Assembly (NCBI GenBank): GCA_937873655.1
Contig: CALMYQ010000006.1
Span: forward strand, 1 to 64,000
Source: an uncultured Lewinella sp.
Lineage (GTDB): Bacteria; Bacteroidota; Bacteroidia; Chitinophagales; Saprospiraceae
Direction of reading: 5' to 3'
Length of the DNA stretch: 64,000 nucleotides
Below, piece after piece: positions 42,884 through 51,342 of this stretch (position 1 is its first letter; each line of letters begins with the position of its first letter). A program made the position numbers and the translations under genes. Below the pieces are notes generated by a model. That model worked only from the letters and a program-made list of their open reading frames with translations, searched no databases and was not told the DNA's origin.

Positions 42884-45238
42884 TCAGGATTTATCAACTA
42901 CCCTGAATTCCGTTCTCCGGTTCATTTGATAAAGATCTTCCGGGCAATCCTTGCCGTCGACACAATCATTGACCGGCCTGGATTCGCCGTACCCTTTGGC
43001 GCGCAACCTTGATTTTGAGATGCCTTTCTCGATAAGGTACCTGACGATGGCTTCCGCGCGGCGTTGCGACAGGTTCTCGTTGAATTTATCCGAGCCGCGG
43101 GCATCCGTATGCGATGCGATCTCGATGGACAGGTCCGGGTTATCCTCCAATACATTGAACAGGCGGATAAGCTCGGGTACGGATTCCTTTTTTACGCTCG
43201 AACGGCCGACTTCGTAATACACGTTCAGCAGGTAGGGAATGCTGCCGTCGTCGTCATACCGGCTGTCGCCCTGGGTAAAGGCCTGGATCGAATTTTCGGG
43301 AACTGCCGGTTTAGGCGCCGGCGGTACGGGGTCCGGCGTCTTTTCCTGAACCGGATCCTTTCTGGGTTGGACTGGCGGGGTATTTTCGATGGAGGCTACC
43401 GGTTGCGATCCGGTCGACTGCGCCTGCTGGTTGTAGGGCTGCAGAAATACATCCATGATCACCTTGTTGGCCTGGGTTTGATCCGGGCAAATCCAGTCGT
43501 CGGACGCGAAGGCAAAATAGCCCTTTTTCTCTACCCTGAGGAGGTAACAACAGCCTGCCTGTGCATTGAATTTATAGATCCCGTCAGCATCCGTGACCAG
43601 GTCGAGGACTTCGTCGCATTGGCCGCCCGTCAGGACGACCTTAGCATTTGCCAGCGGCAGCCCGTTGAACTGGTTGAGCACCTTTCCGGATACTTCCCAT
43701 TTTGCAACCCTTTCCAGCGGCTGAAGCGCCATTTGCACCCGCAAGAAATTGGCTGCGCTATAGCCTTCCGCGCAGATCTTATCGGTTTGCGGCATGAAGC
43801 CGTCTCCACCGGCCGTCACCTGGCAGCATTCGCCCGGCGGCAGGATCATCCTGAATTTTCCGCTCCCCAGTTCCAATAACGGGTATTGCTTGCAGGCATT
43901 GACAAAGGCGCCCGGCAACGATTGGCCGGAAGCGGCCTCCAGGACCTCCAGTTCAACGGTCACCCCCTTTTTGCGGAAGCCGTAGACATCGTCCATCCCC
44001 TGACCGCCGGCCCGGTTGGAGGTGAAATAGCCGTAATAACCTTCTTTGGACAGGATGAGCCCGTAGTCATCATAAATGGAATTGATGGGCGCGCCCATGT
44101 TTTCCACTTCGCTCCAGTTTCCGTCAGGGGTCTCTTCGGAGGAGAAGATATCCTGCCCGCCGAGTCCCAGGTGTCCGTCAGAGGCAAAATAGAGTTTGCC
44201 TGATGCGTCAAAATGTGGATAAAATTCGTCGCCTTCCGTATTGATGGACGGGCCGAGGTTGATCGGTTTCCCCCATTCGCCGTTGTCTTTGAAGACGACA
44301 TACAGGTCCTTTCCGCCGAATCCGCCGGGCATATCCGAGGAAAAGAACAACCTTTTGCCGTCGGGCGTAAGGCTGGGGTGCGCCACTGAATATTCCGTTG
44401 AGTTGAACGGAAGCGGGTTGAGGTCGCTCCAGTTGTCGCCCCCGAGATTGGAAGCGAACATGATTTCCAGCCGGATCAATCCGAGGTCTTCGGGGCCTTT
44501 GCGCACCTGGTTGTTCCGGGTCAGGAAGATTTCCGAGAAATCGTCGCTGAACGCTACCATGGCCTCATGGTAAGGAAAATGAAGCTGTTCGGAGAACACC
44601 TTCGGTTCGCTGAACCGGAAGGGATCCAGGGGCTGGCCGTCTTCCATGGCAAACGGCGCGTATTGAAGATCGAAATAATGCTTTTTGTTGTTCTTGCTGT
44701 CGGCCGGCGGCCTGGTTGAACCAAACACAAGGCCGTCCAAATAAAAAGCGGGGCCGATTTCCTGTTCAGGGCTGTTGATGGACAGGTCGGCTATTTCAAG
44801 TACGTCCTTATTTTTGTCGAGGAGGGTTTCGCGGTAGTCGCAAACATGCTGGAGGCGGCTTTTCCTCGGGTCGAAGGGTTGCTGCCGGAGGAATTCCGCA
44901 AACTGGGCCCCGGCGTTTTCACAGTCGCCTTTTCTGAACAGGATCAGGCCGTAGTAGTAGTGGTTGATCGGATCGATCTCCTTTTCCTGCACCAGCTTGG
45001 CATACCAGGTTTCCGCGTTCGGGTAGTCATTGATCTTCCGGTAGGCCTTTGCCAACCCTTTCATTGCTTCGAGCTGGTCGCCTTTATCCAGAATCTGAAG
45101 ATAAACCGATATGGCTTTTTCATATTCAAGCGCTTCCATATAGGACGTCGCCTTCTGGAGCTTGGCTTTCTGGCCAAGGGCCGCCCCTGCCATCAGCAGG
45201 CAGAGGAACAGTAATAGCGGTTGTACAATAATTCTCAT
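42884..45238 (-). CDS. OmpA-family protein with TPR and PD40 propeller, PorE-like
   Basis: 784 aa. Signal peptide (AALGQ), TPR-like helices (about 25-130; EYEKAISVYLQILDKGDQ), PD40/WD40-like propeller repeats (PSLTPDGKRLFFSSDMPGG, PHFDASGKLYFASDGHLG), two carboxypeptidase-regulatory-like domains (about 430-610), a Pro-rich linker, and a C-terminal OmpA peptidoglycan-binding domain (LSIEIASHTDARGSDKFNEN, LSQRRAEAIVRYLI). This order matches PorE, which ties the T9SS to peptidoglycan, but related OmpA proteins share it and several paralogs per genome are usual. It is not a lipoprotein by sequence. Confidence 0.9.
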   Translation of the reverse strand: MRIIVQPLLLFLCLLMAGAALGQKAKLQKATSYMEALEYEKAISVYLQILDKGDQLEAMKGLAKAYRKINDYPNAETWYAKLVQEKEIDPINHYYYGLILFRKGDCENAGAQFAEFLRQQPFDPRKSRLQHVCDYRETLLDKNKDVLEIADLSINSPEQEIGPAFYLDGLVFGSTRPPADSKNNKKHYFDLQYAPFAMEDGQPLDPFRFSEPKVFSEQLHFPYHEAMVAFSDDFSEIFLTRNNQVRKGPEDLGLIRLEIMFASNLGGDNWSDLNPLPFNSTEYSVAHPSLTPDGKRLFFSSDMPGGFGGKDLYVVFKDNGEWGKPINLGPSINTEGDEFYPHFDASGKLYFASDGHLGLGGQDIFSSEETPDGNWSEVENMGAPINSIYDDYGLILSKEGYYGYFTSNRAGGQGMDDVYGFRKKGVTVELEVLEAASGQSLPGAFVNACKQYPLLELGSGKFRMILPPGECCQVTAGGDGFMPQTDKICAEGYSAANFLRVQMALQPLERVAKWEVSGKVLNQFNGLPLANAKVVLTGGQCDEVLDLVTDADGIYKFNAQAGCCYLLRVEKKGYFAFASDDWICPDQTQANKVIMDVFLQPYNQQAQSTGSQPVASIENTPPVQPRKDPVQEKTPDPVPPAPKPAVPENSIQAFTQGDSRYDDDGSIPYLLNVYYEVGRSSVKKESVPELIRLFNVLEDNPDLSIEIASHTDARGSDKFNENLSQRRAEAIVRYLIEKGISKSRLRAKGYGESRPVNDCVDGKDCPEDLYQMNRRTEFRVVDKS

Positions 45239-45433
45239 AGTTGTTCTGGCATTTATCCCAGTGGCAACAGGCCGGCCGGACGTTTGCCCAATCTCCTATC
45301 CGTCGGATCAAACCGGCGCGTTAGTTACCAAAGTTCATATATTTCTACGAAAGATTTGAACAAAGGTTATACAAATCCCTTCAATTATGTCTTTTGCCTT
45401 ACATCCGCGGATCAAACGGATTTCAGCCGTCAT

Positions 45434-46300
45434 TCAGATAAAAATATCCAGGATGACCAGGACGCTGAAAACCACGCTGCCTATGCCGTTTGTGGTGGCA
45501 AAGGCCAGGCCGACCCTGCTCAGATCATCCGGTCGGACCAGGGTATGCTGATACACCAGCAAACCGGCAAAAAATGCGGCGGCCAGCCAGTGAAGCCAGC
45601 CGAATTCAGGGTATAAGGCGCTTTCCAGATAAACGGCGGAAAACAGGAACAGCCCGCACAGCAAATGCAGCAACACGGACAGGTTCAGGGCGCCTGCTTT
45701 TCCAAAAAGGGCAGGTAAGGAGTGCAATTGGTGGGCTTTGTCAAATTCTTCGTCCTGCAGGGCGTAAATGATATCGAAACCCGATACCCAGCACAAGACG
45801 GCGGCGCTGTACAACAAGGGCAACCAGTCGAAGCGGCCTGCCAGGGCGAGATAAGCCCCTATAGGCGCCAGGGAAAGCCCGAGCCCGAGGACGAGGTGGC
45901 ACAAAGCCGTGAAGCGCTTAGTGTAGCTGTACCCCAGGATAACCGCCAGGGCAACGGGGGAAAGGGCAAAACAAAGCGGGTTGATGAGCCAGGTGCAAAT
46001 AATAAACATCAGGGAGCTCGCGAGGACCAATGCCAGGGCCGATCCGGGTGTGACAATGCCGGCCGGGATCTCCCGGAAACTGGTCCGCGGGTTGAGGCTG
46101 TCAAAGCGCCGGTCCAGGTAGCGGTTGAAAGCCATTGCCGCCGTTCGGGCAAAAACCATGCAAGCCAGTACCAGCAGCAACAGGCGCAAGCTGAACGGGG
46201 AGCTCCCTTGCAGGTAGGCCAGAAAAAAGCCCAACAGGGCAAAGGGAAGCGCAAAGATCGTATGGCTGAACTTGATGAGCGAAAGGTAATTCCTGAGCAC
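45434..46300 (-). CDS. UbiA-family prenyltransferase (MqnP/UbiA-like)
   Basis: Integral-membrane prenyltransferase with about eight or nine helices. The GTG start at 46300 (VLRNYLSLIKFSHTIFALPF) gives 288 aa, the usual length; the ATG at 46402 lies inside a terminator and upstream of the promoter. The first Asp-rich motif is NRYLDRRFDSLNPRT and the second is YALQDEEFDKAHQLHSLP, as in 4-hydroxybenzoate and menaquinone (futalosine-route, MqnP) prenyltransferases. Bacteroidota use menaquinone, so MqnP is likely. No other mqn genes are in the window. Confidence 0.9.
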   Translation of the reverse strand: MLRNYLSLIKFSHTIFALPFALLGFFLAYLQGSSPFSLRLLLLVLACMVFARTAAMAFNRYLDRRFDSLNPRTSFREIPAGIVTPGSALALVLASSLMFIICTWLINPLCFALSPVALAVILGYSYTKRFTALCHLVLGLGLSLAPIGAYLALAGRFDWLPLLYSAAVLCWVSGFDIIYALQDEEFDKAHQLHSLPALFGKAGALNLSVLLHLLCGLFLFSAVYLESALYPEFGWLHWLAAAFFAGLLVYQHTLVRPDDLSRVGLAFATTNGIGSVVFSVLVILDIFI

Positions 46301-46325
46301 CTTTAAATTGTTTAGGACCGGATCA

Positions 46326-46333
46326 CAAAGGTA
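46326..46333 (-). promoter_or_regulatory. -7 promoter element of UbiA-type gene
   Basis: TACCTTTG on the minus strand, 25 bases before the GTG start at 46300. A TTG at 46358-46356 lies 22 bases further up. It supports the GTG start. Confidence 0.65.
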
Positions 46334-46370
46334 AGACTTTGAACCGGGCAGAAAACAAAACGGCTTCGAA

Positions 46371-46411
46371 AATAAAAAAAGCCTGTCTGCTATTTCGAAC
46401 AAACAGGCTTT
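46371..46411 (-). terminator. Rho-independent terminator of DUF1573 gene
   Basis: AAAGCCTGT (46378-46386) pairs with ACAGGCTTT (46403-46411), 9 bp, 16-nt loop. On the minus strand the stem runs into TTTTTTTATTTT. It is about 105 bases after the stop of the DUF1573 gene. Confidence 0.9.
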
Positions 46412-46515
46412 CCGGAAAAAAGTTGACCGAAAGCCAGTGTATCTGGCATCTTGAAGGGCGGCTTCCGGTCAATATTCAAATGCTCTCAGGCCCGGGGCCT
46501 TCGGCATAGATCCTA

Positions 46516-47049
46516 TTAGTTGTTAACCTGGATTTGCGGTTGTGCACTTTCGCCGCCGACAACCTCACCCGTCAGGTAGAGGAAAGTCTGGGGCGGATCG
46601 GTGTTGGCCGTCAGGGTCACTTTCTGGTTGCGTTTGCCGTTTTTGTTCTTGGAGTTGAATTCAACGGTAACGGAACCCGAAGCGCCGGGAGCAACCGGTT
46701 CTTTGGACCATTGCGGAACCGTACAGCCGCAGCTGCCTTGTGCGTTGGAGATCACGAGCGGTTCTTTGCCGGTGTTCTTGAACTTGTAGGTATGGGTTAC
46801 CTTTTCGCCTTCCTGAACCGTACCGAACTCGAAAGTGGTTTCTTCAAAAGCCATAACCGTAGTCGGGCCCGTGGGAGCGGTAGGCGCTGCCTGGTTGGGC
46901 GTTACATTCGGACTCGGATTTGCAGGCTGGACACCCGTTTCCACACTGGTACGGGCTTCGTCGCGAACGTCTTTGCTGGAGCTCTGGCAGCTTACAACAA
47001 GGGCGGCAACAGCAAGAACGGCAATGAAAGATAAAATTAGCTTGCGCAT
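46516..47049 (-). CDS. DUF1573-domain lipoprotein
   Basis: From ATG 47049 (MRKLILSFIAVLAVAALVVS) the protein is 177 aa with a lipobox (LVVSC). A Pro/Thr-rich linker follows (about 30-65), then a DUF1573 (ASH-like immunoglobulin) domain: TTFEFGTVQEGEKVTHTYKF, NTGKEPLVISNAQGSCGCTV and VTVEFNSKNKNGKRNQKVTL. DUF1573 lipoproteins are very common in Bacteroidota and their role is not settled. It has its own promoter and terminator. Confidence 0.93.
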   Translation of the reverse strand: MRKLILSFIAVLAVAALVVSCQSSSKDVRDEARTSVETGVQPANPSPNVTPNQAAPTAPTGPTTVMAFEETTFEFGTVQEGEKVTHTYKFKNTGKEPLVISNAQGSCGCTVPQWSKEPVAPGASGSVTVEFNSKNKNGKRNQKVTLTANTDPPQTFLYLTGEVVGGESAQPQIQVNN

Positions 47050-47097
47050 TGATTCGACAAATTTAAGTTTAAAAATGAATTTCATACTTTGCTCGCA

Positions 47098-47105
47098 CAA
47101 AAGTA
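47098..47105 (-). promoter_or_regulatory. -7 promoter element of DUF1573 gene
   Basis: TACTTTTG on the minus strand, 48 bases before ATG 47049. It overlaps the upstream candidate ATG at 47100, which is therefore not the start. Confidence 0.6.
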
Positions 47106-47185
47106 GGGAAGTTAAAAATAACCGTTGTTAACCTTGCGGCAATTATTGTTAACGAGTTGTTAAAAAGGCCTTTACAGCCCTGTTT

Positions 47186-48844
47186 TCAACCTTTTCGCAC
47201 GGCCGCGAGGAAACCATCTGCCGACCTGGCATTCAGGCAGGCAGCCGCGGTAAGGCCTCCCTTCCTTGCTGAGCGCACACCGAAATGGATATCCCTGATC
47301 CCTTCCTTGCTGTGCGCATCCGGGTTGATCGAGATCAGGACGCCTTTTTCAAGGGCATACGGAATCCACGTCCAGTCTAAATCCAAACGATAAGGATTGG
47401 CATTGAGTTCAATGGAAACGCCGTTAGCCGCGCAGGCGTCAATGATTTTTTTATGATCCAGCGGATAGCCTTGCCTCGAAAGCAGCAGCCGCCCGGTGGG
47501 ATGGCCCAGGATCGAGGTGTACGGGTTTTCAACAGCCGTCAATATCCGCCGTGTGGCCTTTTCTTCATCCATCCGCAGGTTGGAATGGACAGAGGCGATG
47601 ATGAAATCGAACCGGCCGAGGATTTCCGGATCATAATCCAGTGAACCGTCGTTCAGGATATCCGATTCGATGCCTTTAAAAATCCGGAACGGCGCCAATT
47701 CCCGGTTAAGCGCGTCGATCTCTTCCATTTGAGCCAGGACCCGGTCGGGTTGCAGCCCGTTGGCATAAAAGGCAGATTTGGAGTGGTCGGTGATCCCAAT
47801 GTAATCGTACCCGAGCGCCCGGGCCGTTTCCGCCATGTCCCGCAGCGTAGCTATGCCGTCGCTGTAAGTGGTATGGCTGTGGATGACCCCGCGAATGTCC
47901 GCTTCCCCGATGAGTTCAGGAAGATCATTCCCTGCAGCCAGATCAAGGGCCCATTCCTGCTCCCGCATTTCCGGGGGAATGAACGGAATACCGGCCTTAT
48001 CAAAGACCTGTTGCTCTTCCGGCAGGTTCCGGAAATCCAGACCGGGATATTTTGCCAGGAAAGCATCCATGAATTCGCCCGAGGCGCTGTACCGGAATAA
48101 TTTAGAGCCGAATTCTTCGGGTTGGCACCGGTATAGCCTGACCGGCAGGTCGTCCTCTGTCAGCAAATGAGTCGGTTGATCACCGCCTTTTCCTTCTTTC
48201 AGGTTGGCGGCGGCCGCCATTTCCTGAACCGTTGCGGAGGAAGCCGCCAGGATATCGATGCCGTCCAGGGTATTGGCGCATCGCCGGATGGCTCCGCAAA
48301 GGGCGATCCGGGTGTCCTTCAACCCGGATCCCAACAGGCTGACCAGGTTGTTTGCGGCGCTTTCGAGCGCGGAAAAATGGAATTGATCCTGGGACCGTTG
48401 GAAGTATTCGAGTTTTTGTTTGAGCTCTTCCTGCGTTTTTTGCCCGAAACCCTTCAGCTCGATCAGCCGGTTTTCGTTGACGGCGTAGAGGAGTTCGCCG
48501 ACCGTTTCAATGCCAAGGTCTTTCCAGACGGCCTGCACCTTTTTGGGGCCGAACCCTTTGACCGTCAGCATTTCCTGGATGCCGGCCGGCGTTTTTTCGC
48601 GGTATTGCTCCAGGGTTGACATCTTACCGGTTTGGAGCAGTTCACCGATCTTTTCCGCGATGGCCTTCCCTACCCCTTTAATGGCTTCCATTTCCTGGGG
48701 GTCCATTTCAGCAAGGGGCCGGTCCAGTTTTCGCAGGGTGATATAAGCATTTTGGTAAGAGCGGATCTTGAACGGGTTTTCGCCGTGCAACTCCATGATA
48801 TCGCCCAGGAACCGGAATTCGTTGGCAATTTCCTTATTGGTCAT
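47186..48844 (-). CDS. PolX-type DNA polymerase/PHP phosphoesterase
   Basis: 552 aa. The 8-kDa and fingers part has two helix-hairpin-helix motifs (AIKGVGKAIAEKIGELL, VKGFGPKKVQAVW). The polymerase palm has CGAIRRCANTLDGIDILAAS, where PolX enzymes normally have GS-x-RR...GD-x-D; the first catalytic Asp appears displaced. The C-terminal PHP domain looks complete: GVIHSHTTYSDG, YIGITDHSKS, KGIESDI, ASVHSN, GHPTGRLL and NPDAH. This suggests the PHP nuclease function is kept while polymerase activity may be reduced or lost. Family length is normal. Confidence 0.92.
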   Translation of the reverse strand: MTNKEIANEFRFLGDIMELHGENPFKIRSYQNAYITLRKLDRPLAEMDPQEMEAIKGVGKAIAEKIGELLQTGKMSTLEQYREKTPAGIQEMLTVKGFGPKKVQAVWKDLGIETVGELLYAVNENRLIELKGFGQKTQEELKQKLEYFQRSQDQFHFSALESAANNLVSLLGSGLKDTRIALCGAIRRCANTLDGIDILAASSATVQEMAAAANLKEGKGGDQPTHLLTEDDLPVRLYRCQPEEFGSKLFRYSASGEFMDAFLAKYPGLDFRNLPEEQQVFDKAGIPFIPPEMREQEWALDLAAGNDLPELIGEADIRGVIHSHTTYSDGIATLRDMAETARALGYDYIGITDHSKSAFYANGLQPDRVLAQMEEIDALNRELAPFRIFKGIESDILNDGSLDYDPEILGRFDFIIASVHSNLRMDEEKATRRILTAVENPYTSILGHPTGRLLLSRQGYPLDHKKIIDACAANGVSIELNANPYRLDLDWTWIPYALEKGVLISINPDAHSKEGIRDIHFGVRSARKGGLTAAACLNARSADGFLAAVRKG

Positions 48845-48868
48845 TATTCGATTGAGCTTTGGGTAGGA

Positions 48869-49501
48869 TCAGGACTCCATGTATTGAATGATCGTCCGCA
48901 CCTGGGCTTCGGCAAAAAGGTCGACGATCTCGTCATCCATGAGGAGTTTGGCGTCTTCAAAATTGTCGAAAAACAGGTGTTCAACCAGGAAGGCAGGCAT
49001 GACGGTTTTGCGGATGACATAAAAATTGGCTTCCCGGTCGGAATCGCCGTCGCTTGTATCGGAGCGCATGGTGATCCGGTTGCCGAGCAGTTCTTTTACA
49101 TTGTTGAAATGGATTTCAGCAACGGCATCGGAGGCCGTTTTGCCGGGCGTGGTATAGACCTCAAAGCCGCGGGCGTTGGCGCCGGAAGCGTTGGCGTGGT
49201 TGGAGATGTAGAGCGATTTTGAGGCTCTTTTGGCGTACCAGTTGGCCATATCCACCCGGTAAGCGAGGGGAGTATCGAGGTATTCATGGCTCACGATCAG
49301 GTGATCGATGCCGAGTTGGGTGAGTTTGGACGCGACCCTATTGGTGAGGGTCCGATCCCAGACCCCTTCATAGAACCAGCTCCCTTTATGAAAGACCCCC
49401 TGGGTGTGCTGAAATTGTTTGCTGGGGGCTGTGACATAATTTCCTTTGGCGTCGAGGGCGCCGTGACCGGCATCGAGAAATACGAGGAATGATTTATTCA
49501 T
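48869..49501 (-). CDS. N-acetylmuramoyl-L-alanine amidase, no signal peptide
   Basis: 210 aa, essentially one Amidase_3 catalytic domain. Zinc ligands are His13 (FLDAGHGALDAKG), Glu45 (FYEGVWDR) and His102 (ISNHANASG); the catalytic Glu is in AFLVEHLFFDN near 176. Cleaves the bond between MurNAc and L-Ala. There is no signal peptide or cell-wall-binding domain, unlike housekeeping AmiC-type enzymes. Phage-type endolysins and some recycling or defence-related amidases look this way; no phage genes are near. Confidence 0.88.
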   Translation of the reverse strand: MNKSFLVFLDAGHGALDAKGNYVTAPSKQFQHTQGVFHKGSWFYEGVWDRTLTNRVASKLTQLGIDHLIVSHEYLDTPLAYRVDMANWYAKRASKSLYISNHANASGANARGFEVYTTPGKTASDAVAEIHFNNVKELLGNRITMRSDTSDGDSDREANFYVIRKTVMPAFLVEHLFFDNFEDAKLLMDDEIVDLFAEAQVRTIIQYMES

Positions 49502-49570
49502 GGTCTTCAGGTTTTAACCGCCAAGATAGGCGATTTGGAGGAAATGCGAACGCATAATCCCGGAATGATT

Positions 49571-49578
49571 TACCTTTG
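49571..49578 (+). promoter_or_regulatory. -7 promoter element of M19 dipeptidase gene
   Basis: TACCTTTG, perfect TAnnTTTG match, 22 bases before the TTG start at 49601. Confidence 0.6.
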
Positions 49579-49600
49579 ATCTCAACAAAACCGGCTATCC

Positions 49601-50680
49601 TTGAACCGAAAGACGCTAATTTTCGACGGCCACCTCGACCTGGCCATGAACGCCATCGAATGGAACCGCGACCTCACCTGGTCCGTCAGCGACATCCGGG
49701 AAAGCGAACAAAACATGACCGACAAGCCCGACCGCAGGATGAACACCGTTTCCTTTGACGCCATGCGGGAAGGCCATATCCGGATCTGCACCGCCACTCA
49801 GATCGCCCGTTACGTCAAAAAAAGCAACCCGCTACCCGGTTGGCGGTCACCGCAGCAGGCCTGGGCCATGACCCAAGCCCAGCTCGCCTGGTACCGGACG
49901 ATGGAAGAAGCCGGCCAGTTACAGCCCATAACCGACCTGGCTTCCCTGGATGATCACCTGCAAAAACTGGACACCGATCCCGGATACAAGGCCATCGGAT
50001 ACATCATGAGCCTGGAAGGCGCCGACTCCATCGTCAGCCTCGATTACCTTGAAAAAAGCCACGCTGCCGGATTGCGGGCTCTCGGCCCCGGCCATTACGG
50101 GCCCGGCACGTACGCCTTCGGCACCGATTCGGTAGGCGGCATCGGCGAGAAAGGGAAACAGCTCCTGAAAAAAATGGAGGAGCTCAACATCATACTCGAC
50201 GCCACCCACCTCTGCGATCAGAGCTTTTGGGAAGCCATGGATCATTTCAACGGCCGTATCTGGGCCAGCCACAATAACTGCCGGGCCCTGGTGCCGCACA
50301 ACCGGCAATTCAGCGACGAACAGATCCGGGAACTCCTCAACCGGGGCGCCGTCATCGGGGCCGTCCTGGATGCCTGGATGCTGACCCCGGGCTGGGTGCG
50401 CGGCGTTTCCACCCCGGCCGGCGCCGGCGTTGACCTCGAAAAGACAGCCGACCATATCGACTATGTTTGCCAGATAGCGGGCAATTCCCTGCATTCGGCC
50501 ATCGGCAGCGACCTCGACGGCGCTTTCGGTAAAAACCAGTGCCCGATGGAAATCGACACCATCGCCGATCTGCAAAAGCTGGGACCGGTATTGAAAAAAC
50601 GCGGTTATTCGGACGATGATGTCGATAATATATTCCACAAAAACTGGATCCGGTTTTTAAGAGAAGCCTGGCGCAAATGA
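49601..50680 (+). CDS. Membrane dipeptidase-type peptidase M19
   Basis: 359 aa, zinc-dependent dipeptidase of the amidohydrolase fold. It starts at TTG 49601 (MNRKTLIFDGHLDLAM); the N-terminal FDGHLD carries the first metal ligands His11 and Asp13. Other ligands are the Glu of YIMSLEGADS, His in DATHLCDQSF and ASHNNCRAL, and Asp in GSDLDGAFG. Renal dipeptidase relatives hydrolyse dipeptides including D-containing ones. No signal peptide is seen. The stop overlaps the next start (ATGA). Confidence 0.94.
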   Translation: MNRKTLIFDGHLDLAMNAIEWNRDLTWSVSDIRESEQNMTDKPDRRMNTVSFDAMREGHIRICTATQIARYVKKSNPLPGWRSPQQAWAMTQAQLAWYRTMEEAGQLQPITDLASLDDHLQKLDTDPGYKAIGYIMSLEGADSIVSLDYLEKSHAAGLRALGPGHYGPGTYAFGTDSVGGIGEKGKQLLKKMEELNIILDATHLCDQSFWEAMDHFNGRIWASHNNCRALVPHNRQFSDEQIRELLNRGAVIGAVLDAWMLTPGWVRGVSTPAGAGVDLEKTADHIDYVCQIAGNSLHSAIGSDLDGAFGKNQCPMEIDTIADLQKLGPVLKKRGYSDDDVDNIFHKNWIRFLREAWRK

Positions 50681-51228
50681 AAAGAAGGAAGTGGACCGTT
50701 TGGCTGGGCATCCTGCTGGTCCTGTTTGCGGCGAGGGGCGCCCTTTTCCGGGGACTGGTGAAATACCGGCCCGTTGCGGAGCGCTCCGTCATGATGCCGG
50801 CCGACCAGGAGCTGAAAGCGCTTATCGAAGAGCAGCTTTCCGTCCGGAAGCCCGACCAGCCCGGTGAAATCATTAAAATTGCCCGGTCGATTACTGCGCG
50901 GAAACTTTCCTTTGCCCTGCGGTCGGCGCCGTCAAATCCTGATGAAGCCTATCGGGCGGGCAAGGCCAATTGCATCGGGTATGCCGCTTTGTATGCATCG
51001 GTTTGCCAACAAATGTTCCGGCAAAACGGCTGGGCGGACCAATTCCAGGCCAGCCACAAGGTCGGAAAGATCTACTTCCTGGGCTATGATGTCCATCGCC
51101 TTTTCAAAGATCCCTTTTTCAAGGACCACGACTATGTGGAGATCCGGGACGCCGGAACGGGCAGCCGCTTATGCATCGATCCCAGCCTGGGCGACTATAC
51201 GGGCATCTACCGCGTCCGGGCCGATTGA
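50677..51228 (+). CDS. Transglutaminase-like membrane-anchored protein
   Basis: 183 aa. An N-terminal membrane helix (WLGILLVLFAARGALFRGL) is followed by a compact domain with a possible transglutaminase-like triad: Cys99 in AGKANCIGYAAL, His151 in KDHDYVEIRD and Asp168 in LCIDPSLGDYTG. Many such proteins are peptidases in envelope processes. It is coupled to the dipeptidase by a 4-base overlap, so both may act on peptides. The triad is read from spacing only. Confidence 0.75.
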   Translation: MKRRKWTVWLGILLVLFAARGALFRGLVKYRPVAERSVMMPADQELKALIEEQLSVRKPDQPGEIIKIARSITARKLSFALRSAPSNPDEAYRAGKANCIGYAALYASVCQQMFRQNGWADQFQASHKVGKIYFLGYDVHRLFKDPFFKDHDYVEIRDAGTGSRLCIDPSLGDYTGIYRVRAD

Positions 51229-51289
51229 TCCCTGCGGGAAAAATTCCAAAAGTATTTATTTAAAGTTCCTGTGGAAAAACATTAAAATG

Positions 51290-51297
51290 TATTTTTG
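51290..51297 (+). promoter_or_regulatory. -7 promoter element of recN
   Basis: TATTTTTG, a TAnnTTTG match, 45 bases before ATG 51343. The TTG inside it opens the frame earlier but is not the start. Confidence 0.55.
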
Positions 51298-51342
51298 CAG
51301 GCAGCAAGATCAGCCTTGCCCAGCAGGGCGCCGCTCAGCGCT

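Noticed and set aside
46301..46402. N-terminal extension of the UbiA-type protein to an ATG at 46402
   Set aside because: The ATG lies in a terminator hairpin and upstream of a good -7 element; GTG 46300 gives the family length.
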